Assembly: GCA_037447655.1 (NCBI GenBank)
Contig: JBBHKE010001494.1
Span: forward strand, 1 to 64,000
Origin: Zygnema cylindricum
Lineage: Eukaryota > Streptophyta > Zygnematophyceae > Zygnematales > Zygnemataceae
Length of the DNA: 64,000 bases
Reading direction: 5' to 3'
Positions 24,221 through 35,300 of this stretch are shown in pieces; position 1 is the first letter of the stretch, and every line of letters starts with the position of its first letter. The translations under genes and the position numbers were made by a program. The notes under the pieces are model-generated. The model was not told the DNA's origin. It saw only the letters and a program-made list of their open reading frames with translations, and ran no database searches.

Positions 24221-26740
24221 GTAATATTTCTAATATATACAATAATGCACGTTATTATCTGTTTAACATTCTTGAAGTAGGAGTTATATTTTAAACAATG
24301 TATATAATAATTGTTGAAGTATAATATATGAAACTATTGTTACAACTATTGCTATAGTTGTACTGTATACTAATAATAATTATAATAAACATAATGTAAT
24401 GGTTAGATATAATTGTCATAATGTATATAACATAACAGTTAGTTTTAACTGTTATAATTACTATGATGTAAAAGTTTATTATATTTATAATAATTAACAT
24501 AATATAACGGTTAGATACTACTATTATAATATGTATAATATAACAGTTAATTTTAACTGTTAAGATAAATATAATGTAATAGATAGTTAACACTAATAAT
24601 TAACACATTATAACAGTTAGATATACATGTTAAAATATATATAATAAAATAGTTAGTTCTCACTATAAAAACTAACACATTATCATAGTTAGACTATGTA
24701 TAATGTGTAACTGGTTAAAACTCTAATAATATAACAGTTAGATTAAACCTGCTATAATATGTGTAGTATAGCAGTTAGATATCACTGTTTAGATATAAAT
24801 GTTATAATGTATGTAATGTCACAGTTAGTTAACATTGTAATAATTAATACATTATCACAGTTAGATATTAAAGTTGTAATATATACAAAATAACAATTAG
24901 ATATAACTGTTAATTATGTAGTCGTTTATTATAGTGTAATAATTAACATAGTAAAACAATTAGATATAATTGTTATAAATAATAAAGTATAACATCTAGA
25001 TATAGTTGCTATGCTTAGCATAATACAACATCTACATATAGCAACTGTTATAATAAATAAAATATAACACTTACAACTAGCTGTCATATATGGTATAATA
25101 TAACAGTTAGATATAGTTGTTATAATTTATAAAATATAACAGCTAGAATAACTTTTACGATAATTATAACGTAAAAACTATAAATAGCTGTTAAATTTAG
25201 TAAAATATTACGGCCAGATATAGTTGTTATGCTTACTACACTGCAACGGCTACATGCAACAACTGTCATAATAAATTAAACATAACACTTACAACTACAC
25301 CGCCAATCGCTAGTAGCGTATTGAACGCTAATTCGGTCCCTGCTTTTTTTTTCTCAAATTCTCAAATAGAATTATCCATACTAATTAAAAAAAACCCTAA
25401 TTCCTAATTAGAGTAAACTATTTTTTTGAAAATTTCCAAATTCCCAATTAGCGTTAAAAACGGTAGTTATTCCTATACGCTAAAAAAACAACTACGCTAA
25501 TAGCGATTGGCAGTGTAGCTGTCATATTCGGCATAATTTAACAGTTAGATAAAGCTGTTATAATTTATAAAATATAACAGATAGATATAGTTGATATAAT
25601 TACCATAATCTAACAGATTAATATAACTGTTTAGTTAACAAAATATAGCAGTTAGATATAACTTTTGCAATAAATATAACATAAAAACTATAAGTAGCTG
25701 TTAAATTTAGTATAATATTACAGCCAGATATAGTTGTTATGCTTACTATAATGCAACAGATACATACCACAACTGTCACAATAAATAAAATATAACACTT
25801 ACAACTAGCTGTCATATTCGGTATAATGTAACAGTTAGATATAGCTGTTATAATTTATAAAGTATAACAGGTAGATATAGTTGTTATAATTACCACAATC
25901 TTACAGATAAATATAATTGTTTAGTTAACAAAGTATAACAGTGAGATATAACTTTTACGATAAATAAAACATAAAAACTATAACTAGCTGTTAAATTTAG
26001 TATAATATTACAACCAGATATAGTTGTTATGCTTACTATAACGCAACAACTACATATAACAGCTGTCACAATAAATAAAATATAACACTTACAACTAGCT
26101 GTCATGTTCGGTATAATGTAATAGTTAGATATAGCTGTTATAATTTATAAAATATAACAGGTAGATATAGATGTTATAATTAATATGAAATAACAGTTAC
26201 ATGTAACTGTTATACTTAGTATAATAAAACAGTTATAAGTAGTTGTTATGAATAATGTGTTATAATTAGTATAATAAAACAGTTCTAAGTAGTTGTTATG
26301 AATAATGTGATATAACAGTTAGATATAAACCTTAATAACCAATAAATCAAAACAATTATGACTAGCTGATATAATTAGCATAACATAACAGTTAGATATA
26401 GTTGTCATAATATGTAAAATATAACAGGTAGATATAACTACATATTTATCTACTACAAATGTATATTTATCTACCTGTTAATAAATACGATATAACAGTT
26501 AGATATAACTGTTAAAATTAGAATAATAAAACAATTTTAACTAGCTGTTATAAAAAATGTAGTTTAACAGTTAAATATAACCGTTATAATCAATATATAA
26601 AACAGTTATAACCAGTTGCTATAATTAATATGGTATAGCAGTTATAACTAGCCCTTACAATATGTATTATACTACAGTGAGATAAAATTGCTAAAATAAA
26701 TGTAATATATTACTTATTACCGGCTGTTAAAGAAAAAAAC
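24221..26740. repeat. AT-rich palindromic satellite array
   Basis: It is built from endless variants of TATAACAGTTAGATATAACTGTTATAATTA, in which AACAGTT and AACTGTT are inverted copies, so it can fold on itself throughout. A higher-order 290-bp unit is visible: the marker ACAACTAGCTGTCATATTCGG-like starts at 25291 (interrupted by a MITE), 25801 and 26091. Open frames here are repeat artefacts. Confidence 0.85.
25298..25515. mobile_element. 218-bp TA-MITE inserted in the satellite array (reference copy)
   Basis: It starts CACCGCCAATCGC, ends GCGATTGGCAGTG and is flanked by TA on each side (25296-25297, 25516-25517). The next satellite units read ACAACTAGCTG without it, so the insertion and its TA duplication can be read directly. 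It is the same subfamily as 39847-40063, in opposite orientation. Confidence 0.9.
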
Positions 26741-27477
26741 TAATACCTGGAAAAAACTGAAATACGTGTTGTTAATTTGACTAGCGGACTCCCTCTCCTT
26801 CTCCCTCTCCCTCTCTCGACATTGGCATTAACCCATCATATTGTGTGAATAGCATTAAACAAAGTTTGAATAATCTCCCTCCCCCCTAAAACAAAACCAA
26901 AAAATAAATTCCTGTGCCTCCAAATAACCTTAACCGCCCATCGCTTTGAGAGTTGGTGCATTATTTGGGTCAACATTATAAGACATAAACTACACCGAAT
27001 ATGTTTTGCCACGTGGCTCAATATGAACCACTGAACTAAATAGTGTTAATTAAAAATGCATTATGATTTTGGGTGAAAAAAAGTCTCACTCGAATGAATT
27101 CTTAGTGACTGTTTTAGCAATGGGCAGATGGTTTACCCTCAACTCAAAAGTTCCAATTTTTGAACCAGTTACAAGTTCCAAAAATATTGAAATATGTGTT
27201 GTTATTTAACAAGTGATTTACTCTAAAAGCTTTAAATTTTTACACCCATATATCGTCGTTAGCTTCACACACTATATCCGTGTCCCTAAATTTTACCCCT
27301 CAAACCTAAAATACTATCAAACGCTAATTGTTGAAATGGTTCAAAACAGCCACGTCACTCAAAACTGAATAATTACTAATACCAATACACTAAAAACAAT
27401 AATTTACAATCCATGCTAATATTCCGCTCACTCTAATCACGATACACAGTGTAGCATACCTTCAACAGTTCAACTCA
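26741..27477. repeat. Copy 1 of a ~740-bp near-identical direct repeat
   Basis: It begins ACTAATACCTGGAAAAAAC and ends CAGTTCAACTCAAT. It matches 30580-31319 almost base for base (for example GACTAG versus GTCTAG and CTCTCG versus CTCCCG). Near its end (to 27451) is a MITE-like terminus CACGATACACAGTG-TA. No coding function is seen. Confidence 0.9.
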
Positions 27478-28798
27478 ATCAGCTTCCGATTGGCGGTCTC
27501 AAATTGAAAATCGGTAAACTGTGTAAGGATAAAAGATGTTTTAAAAGTGGATAAAAGTGGCGAAAAACTATTAACACAAATAGCAATACAAGGTGTACTT
27601 GTGGTGGACAATCGTTCTTCAGGAGCGGACTTTTGTGGTCACCTTCTTTCAATCGTAAGAGGTTTTTATGGCTTTACAAAGCTTCCACCCTTCTTTAATC
27701 CGTATTGCAATGTTTTATAACAACAGGCTTCACCAAACATGCAGGGTTTGTGAGGTTGAGCTCCCATTAAGGGAGCTAGGTTAGGTTAGGGCTTGCGTTT
27801 GAACTTTTATTAGGGTTTTACATTTCAACTTTGTGACTTGGTTTTCAAGTTTTCGTAGTTTTGGGTGGTTTGATCTTGTTTGACTTTTTCGCCTTCATTT
27901 TGCCTACTATTTCACTCTTGCGCGCAAATGGTTTCCCATCTTGATTTTCATAATTAAGTTTATCTTTTACGTCGACGAAATCGGTGATTCACCAATATGA
28001 CGTGCCTTGGATGATGCGCCGACGCTACATCAATGATGCATATATTAGAGTAGTTTACGTTGACAGTGATCGGCATGGACGTCGTAACAGACACTGTCAT
28101 AACACATGCCTTTGAGATTAGCAAATTACTTCAAACAAGGGACAGCTCTACTACAGCTTTGCAAAACACCATATAAAGTATTTCTTACCAGACTAGGCCG
28201 TTTTCCACTTCGAGATAGTTGGTGAACCGCGTACTTGACTTGAGAACTTAATATGTTTTCTGTCTTAGGAAGGTTTGGATCGGCCCGGGAGGCAAAAAGT
28301 GGATGGACTATTTCCACTGGTAGGATTGGTTTAAAAGGCTCCAAAAGGCAAGAAGTGTGTAGAACATATCAATTATGTGCCATTATAAAGAAATGGATTG
28401 ATGAATGCTGAAAACGGTAATCACCTTAACAATACCATAGACCACGAATCCAATCCCTTGTTAACAGGCTTAGCCATACAAACATGGATTGTGGAAAAAA
28501 ACATGTTGAACATGCCAATTTTAATTAGATTATCATTTAATATACATTTCACTACCCACTTAACATATCCAATTACCATTAACCCATCTCTGGTAAATTC
28601 AACCTAGCCTTCCTCCTTCAGTTGGTTCCACTTATAAGCGTACGTTCTAGAAAAGTACTTGCTGTCCTGTTTGCAAATTGTCAAAAAGAATATAAACTCC
28701 GAGGGCTCACTAACGATCGCTGACAACGTACATTGCATTCTAAACACATTCTACAAATTAAAATGAAACAATACTCTTAAGGGAACAATAGCAGCGAA
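27478..28798. other. Non-coding stretch with a SINE tail remnant
   Basis: 27478-27565 matches the body and tail of the SINE at 12223-12440, followed by a MITE-like end (AATACAAGGTG-TA near 27594). Beyond that, to the stop of the 28799-29568 gene, I recognise nothing. The short minus-strand frame 28126-28344 is unassigned. Confidence 0.45.
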
Positions 28799-29568
28799 TC
28801 AAGATGTCTCAAGAATGTTATCTAGAAACAAATTGACTAAGTATCGACCTGTAGTTTGTACCTCTAGCCGTTTTTGGCTCGGTTCATATCGCCCTCGCCT
28901 CAATTGATATCGATATGTTACGCTCGATACAATAAATGGTTCACCTTTCACCTCTACCGTCTCTCCACACTGCATATTCTGCTCAAAGGACAGAAAGTAC
29001 AAACTTTCAAAAATCAGATCTCCAAGCAATAACTTTTGTTTCCGAGAAGTGAAGGCACCCACAAAATCTTCCACTGTAATCTAACAGAAGAAATCAAAGC
29101 ACAAAAAAACTGAGGAATTTCACGTGATATGAGTAAAACAATGAAATATCAAGTCACAACACAAAAAAGGCTGTACTAAGAAGCAAATCACGTCATTTCA
29201 GAGGCTTATCCTGTGCTATGGAAGAGTTTTTGGGTTTCAAGTATTTTTACTAAACTACCAATGTCTACATGTGTTTTCAAAAAAAGAAAAAAAAAAAAAC
29301 ACACGACAAGTTCAAACACATCCACAGGACAAGGATGACCCAACATTTATAGAGAACAGGCCAAAATTAGACGGAGATCTCTAAGTCGTAATATTACACC
29401 ATAAAGCAAAGAGTGGTAGTGACATACAGGTGGTAGATGATGTACTCCAAGAGGCCTTGGAGGTGGTGTGATAACAGTAACAACATAAGGGAGCGCCTCC
29501 CGTTCACGATCTCGATCTTTATATCGTCGACATTTCACTACTAGAAACCCATGTCTAGGTTTACACTG
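28799..29568 (-). CDS. Conserved-looking hypothetical protein, last two exons
   Basis: Exon 29428-29568 (47 codons) and exon 28799-29080 (93 codons plus TGA) have clean GT-AG junctions and phase 0, giving 140 residues. The first carries CKPRHGFLVVKCRRYKD and PYVVTVITPPPRPLGVHHLP. The second has GETVEVKGEPFIVSSVTYRY followed by LRRGRYEPSQKRLEV and ends YLVNLFLDNILETS, a small beta-rich looking C-terminus. I recall similar plant/plastid proteins but no name or function. The acceptor at 29569-29570 demands a further upstream exon, which I could not find before the 30580 repeat. The gene may be longer, or its 5' end may have been lost to the insertion. Confidence 0.6.
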
Positions 29569-30579
29569 CTGCAAAAGCAAAAGAGAAAGGTCAGAAACTT
29601 TACTATTTTTCTAAAACAATTAAGGTTCTTGTTTTAATGTGGATCACACGACTGATGCTTAATAAGGGAAACAATGCATACAAACTCTGGTAGAACACAC
29701 TAGCAATCAACGGTCACCCGAACAATATAATCGCCAGAACAGCCAGAGTGGTTTATTGTATACTTTAAAGAAACCGGTGTCCTTTGAAACTGTTTAAAAT
29801 CCAAAATAACATTAAAAGAAAAATGATTGTATACGCTGTTTGTATGCCAGAGCCTATGTAAAAGCAAAAAAGAGAAACAGGAAACTAGAACCTACGAATA
29901 AATGATCAAATTGTTTTCAATGACCATAGTTTTGTCATTGACACCACCAATCACTAATTTGAATTGCAGCCGCAAATGAAAAACCTTACTATCAAAAACT
30001 TGAAAGACAAGAAAATAGTGCATCCAAAAACATTTCATGTTTTAAACTAAACAAAACCCACAAACGCATGCTTAGACGTGCCGAAAATAGACAGACAACA
30101 CACGCTATTAGTGTTGAACAATTACAGGTCACTCAAAGTACTACTTCTCATCACAAACTTTTCCCGCTTTAAAACTTGACATCCCTGATCGAAACATGAC
30201 ACCGTTAAAAAAAAATAAAAAAAATCTAATAGCTGACAATAAAGTTAAAAACGATTTAGTGCCCAAAAAATGCCGGACAACCAAAAACAACTGGCAGTGT
30301 ACTCTTCCTTCAATTGTTACCCAAAAGTTAACAAGAAAAGGACAACACTTGAACCCACAAAAAGTACACAGAGAAACAGTCAAGCTCATGGAATGCCAAA
30401 AAGATTAAACCCCATATGTTTCTTATAACCCAAATTATTTTTTTCTTTTTCTGGGAAGGGACATGTATGGTTAACAATGCCTATTATAATAACTATGATA
30501 AACCACATACTTTTGAATACTGAGGATTTGAGACCAATAACAATCTTGACCGTCATGTTAACAACAGTTAGATAACAAA
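29569..30579. other. Presumed intron or 5' region of the hypothetical gene
   Basis: No exon with good splice sites was identified. The open frames 30141-30408 on both strands show no familiar motif. Confidence 0.35.
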
Positions 30580-31319
30580 ACTAATACCTGGAAAAAACTG
30601 AAATACGTGTTGTTAATTTGTCTAGCGGACTCCCTCTCCTTCTCCCTCTCCCTCTCCCGACATTGGCATTAACCCATCATATTGTGTGAATAGCATTAAA
30701 CAAAGTTTGAATAATCTCCCTCCCCCCTAAAACAAAACCAAAAAATAAATTCCTGTGCCTCCAAATAACCTTAACCGCCCATCGCTTTGAGAGTTGGTGC
30801 ATTATTTGGGTCAACATTATAAGACATAAACTACACCGAATATGTTTTGCCACGTGGCTCAATATGAACCACTGAACTAAATAGTGTTAATTAAAAATGC
30901 ATTATGATTTTGGGTGAAAAAAAGTCTCACTCGAATGAATTCTTAGTGACTGTTTTAGCAATGGGCAGATGGTTTACCCTCAACTCAAAAGTTCCAATTT
31001 TTGAACCAGTTACAAGTTCCAAAAATATTGAAATATGTGTTGTTATTTAACAAGTGATTTACTCTAAAAGCTTTAAATTTTTACACCCATATATCGTCGT
31101 TAGCTTCACACACTATATCCGTGTCCCTAAATTTTACCCCTCAAACCTAAAATACTATCAAACGCTAATTGTTGAAATGGTTCAAAACAGCCACGTCACT
31201 CAAAACTGAATAATTACTAATACCAATACACTAAAAACAATAATTTACAATCCATGCTAATATTCCGCTCACTCTAATCACGATACACAGTGTAGCATAC
31301 CTTCAACAGTTCAACTCAA
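30580..31319. repeat. Copy 2 of the ~740-bp direct repeat
   Basis: Near-identical to 26741-27477 in the same orientation, 3.84 kb away. It is followed at 31320-31400 by a looser repeat of its own internal AGTTCCAAAAA-TTGAAATA motif. Confidence 0.9.
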
Positions 31320-31432
31320 TACTTTCAATTTTTTGAACAATTCACAAGTTCCAAAAAATTGAAATAAAAGCCAGTTGTTAATTTGACTAAAGCATTACCA
31401 GCTAATTCGACACCAGCACATTATACAGTGTG

Positions 31433-31785
31433 TGTTGAAATACAATTAGAGTATTCTGCACTACTTGTTGTTTCCTACACTATTTTTAGAGTTCTATTTG
31501 CTACGCTATAAGTCTTGTACTTCGGTTTAGCATTCTGTACTTTAATTAGTGGAATGTACATACCTTGATTAGAATTGATGATTCTTACGTAGGAATCTCT
31601 TTAGTCTTAGATTCCTTTTACCATAACTAGATGTACCTTCCTAAGTTACGCTCTAGGCTAGATGTACCTTTTAGAGCCTTTTTGCGGCTACTCCTTACCT
31701 CGTCTTCCTATAAGACTCTCTTGTGTCATCGTGAATATTAACTAGAATTTACATAGAAACACCTTTTGCTGTGAGAGTGGTATCA
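31433..31785 (+). mobile_element. Remnant LTR followed by a classical tRNA-Met primer site
   Basis: It starts TGTTGAAATAC, like a copia LTR, and about 345 bp later is followed by TGGTATCA (31778-31785). That is the complement of the 3' end of initiator tRNA-Met, the usual plant copia primer site. No internal region follows; the next intact feature is the 31894 element. Low to moderate confidence. Confidence 0.4.
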
Positions 31786-31893
31786 TAATTCTGTCAGAAA
31801 AACAACCATTACTATTATTATTAAAACTATTGTTATTATTAATATTGAATATTACCTTTTCCTAACTTTAATTTTATCACATTATGTCCTAAG

Positions 31894-32328
31894 TATTAAG
31901 GGTCATTTAGCGTCAGTTCACTTTTGGTACATCTGTACCTTTCATTATATTTGTCGGTGGTCTTGTTTGTACTATTCATTTTCTTACGTCGGTCAAGTCT
32001 TGCCGACCGTCTTATCCGGACGACTTCCTTTTGGTCTTGTCCGTACTTCTATACGTCGGTCCAGTATTTTCTACGTACAAAGTCATTTGACCGTAGGTCC
32101 AGTCTTTCTTTTGTCTTACATACATTTATTAGAATCTAGACTAGGATTCCTTTGTTACAGCGCACCGTAGAAAGTTTAGACTCCACAGTAATTAGCACTC
32201 TATTTTTGTATATAAGTGATTCTTCTCACTTAATGAAATCATCCCAAATACAAATCAATTTCTCTTTCAAATATATTGATCTTTCTCTTGTACATGATTT
32301 CATGGCATCCGCCAATCCACCTCCAATA
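31894..32328 (+). repeat. 5' LTR (435 bp), carrying the gag start codon
   Basis: The gag ATG is at 32302, 27 bases before the LTR end. A TATA-like stretch lies near 32208 (TTTTTGTATATAAG). Confidence 0.88.
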
Positions 32329-35300
32329 AGTTATGGGCCCGGCCTTGCCTCTTCTAATAGCATCTAGAAGTTTGATGGCCAAAACTTCAATGATTGGTGT
32401 TTCTCTGCCATGCATTTTTTCAAACACGAGAAGATTTGGGATCACTTTATAGGAAATTCAAAACCTCCTATTATTTCTTTTACTGATACACCAGCACAAA
32501 AAGCTAGCAAAGAGTTGGAAATAGCTACATGGAAACAAAAGGATGAGGATGCGCACGCTCGCCTAGTAATGTCACTTACTACTGAGCGCACTCGTCTTAT
32601 TCGTTGCGCCTCTTCTTCCGCCGAGGCTTTGAACCGTCTTCAAACGGCTTATATTTAAACCGGATGGGCCGCCCGCCGAATTCAAAAACGAGCATTTTTC
32701 AATTCCATCAAAAAGCCAATGGGCTCCATGCAAGATTGGAATAGCACGGTCGAATTGTCGGCCGGAAAGTGCACTATGATTGGCGTGCAGCAATCCGACG
32801 AGGATCTCTCCTCTACCCTTTTGGGAGGACTTCTTGAAACCTTTTCCCCTTTCATTTCTTCATTTGACAATCTAGACCAATCCATTCCTTTTCACACCCT
32901 TTGTACCAAACTTTTGCATGAAGAGACAAAAAATCTTTCTTTTTCCGCTCCAAATCTCTCTCATGCAAATGCTTTTGTTGCTGCAAATCACACATCTAAC
33001 TCAGGAGAGGTGAAGCGTTTATTGCGTGTTTATTGCAAAATTAAGGGATACGCCATTGAAGAATATCGCAAATTGGTTAGGCGCAAGGCGGCCCAGGCTT
33101 CCAATCCCACCAAAAATAGTGGGGATGTCAAAATCGCCCAAGCCACCCCACCGGTCTTTCCCACCCCTCCACCCCCTCCGCACCTTTCTTATGCTCCATA
33201 TTTTTTCTATCTTTATCACTTTCTTCGTTCTCCACACCTCCCTGAATCTTCTAACGCCGCGGCGCTTTATGCCTCCTCAAACTCCGTTAACCACCCTTGG
33301 TCGGTTGTTTCCCACTCCCATTTTCCTTGTAATTCCCTCACACAAATAGCTACCCTTTTTATACTCCCCGCCTCACCAGAATTCGGATATGGAAATGTCA
33401 CAGATCATGTCCCACATTTTGTCCCTTGGGAAACTCAATTTGCACAAGGGTACGTTTTTTCATCTCACACCCCAGATGATTGACTAATCGACAGTGGTGT
33501 TAGTCACCACCTGTCCCCCACATCGGATTGGTTCACTCACCTTTGTCTTTTATCATCTCCTATGCAGATAAGCTTAGGAGAGGACCGTATTCTATTGGCT
33601 ACTTATTCTGGCAACGTACATGTCCCTAATGCGTCTGTCCACATTAGCAACGTACTTTTTGTACCCGGTCTAGCTAGAAATTTATTTTTTGTGAAAGTGG
33701 CAACGTCTGACGATTTAAGGGTTGAATTTAATAATGATAGAGTAACGTTTATTGATAGAAAACACAATAGTACTCTAGGTTTTGGCGTAGCACACGATTC
33801 TATGTACGTCCTAAAATCTTATAGTACACCAAAACTATTTGCTGTAAATGATAGCGTTGAAAGTTTTCCACTTTGGCATTTAAGATACGGTCATTTGAAT
33901 GACGATAGTTTGCGTACTTTGCCAAATTTTGTAACCGGATTAAATTCATTTTCTAACAAATCTTTGGATTTTTGTCATGGTTGCGTCCAAGGCAAAATGA
34001 CGCGTCACCCTTTTCCCACTAACACTACTGAAATTACTCAACCACTTGCACTTGTACATACTGACGTGTGTGGTCCGATGCGCACGCGCAGCTACAGTGG
34101 ATATCTATATTTTGTCTCTTTCATTGACCACCCCACTCGTTTTTCACATGTGTATCCAATATGTCATAAATCTGACACATTTGCACGTTTTCAAGAATTT
34201 AAGGCGTTGGCATAATATTTTCACAACAAACGAATCAAGGTCTTGCGAAGTGACAACTGTGGCGAATTTTTGTCCGCTCAATTTTCAAATTTTCTTACGC
34301 AACACGGAATCGCGTGTCACTTAACAGCGCCTCGTACGCCTCAACAAAACGCCGTCGCAGAAAAGTACAATCGCACATTACATGACATGTCACGTTCAAT
34401 GCTTTACTTTTCAAATTTGCCGTACGAATTTTGGGCAGAGGCTGTAGTTTGCGCCAACTACCTACACAATCTTTGTCCTACTAACTCTTTACCCAAATCT
34501 ACTCCAATGGAAGCGTGGTCTTCTATCAAACCAGATATTCGCCACCTTCGAATATTTGGATGTGAGGCGTGGTACAAATATCTCCTCCAATCGGATGGGA
34601 AATTGGGCGCTCGTGCATTTCGCGACATTTTCGTTGGGTACGCTCCAAATTCCAAAGCGTACCGTATTTAGAGTCCTTCTCAAAATCACGTCATTACCAC
34701 CAGGGAAGTAATTTTCAACGAAACGCCACTCTTTCAAACTTTGTCACAATCGCCCTTTCCCTCTCTTCTTCCCCCACTATCCGAATTTCCTTCTCTCGCC
34801 CTCCATGACCCTCTTCCTCCAAGCCTCCCCCCCCACTCTCTTCAACCATCTGATCTCACCTACCTTACACCTTATCCCCCCTCTACTTTCAGTCAGCCAA
34901 CTCTTCCTCCTCCTCCCTAATTTTTTCCCTCTCACTCTTCAAATTCCTCTCCTCCATCTTCCCCAAACCCCCTTACTTCCTCGACTGCTCCCATCGCTCC
35001 TGCCAATAAATCAACGACCCTTCCTCTCCACCTTGTCACAAATTCAGACGATACTAACCTCTCTCTCCTTCTTTCCCAAAATGATCATCTTTTTTACAAT
35101 CTTTCTCCCACAATTTTTTCCCACTCGCCTCTTCCTAAGCCTTTGCCTCCTCGTGAGACTTTCCCTTTTCTTGAGCCTGAGTCTTTATCTCTTCTTGAGC
35201 CCTCTTTTTTACCTCGCCGAAACCCTTCATGCCCTAGGGTCCCCCCCTCTCGGCTTATTACCTCCATAGGCCATGCCTCTCTTGCTTATGTTTACTCGGC

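Noticed and set aside
24291-26105. Ile/Val/Tyr-rich 65-100-aa minus-strand frames
   Set aside because: Repeat artefacts of the AT-rich satellite; the same protein appears twice only because the 290-bp unit is repeated.
24221-26740. Possible CRISPR-like array of short palindromic repeats
   Set aside because: Repeats vary continuously and there are no unique spacers of constant length; the host is a eukaryote. It is a satellite.
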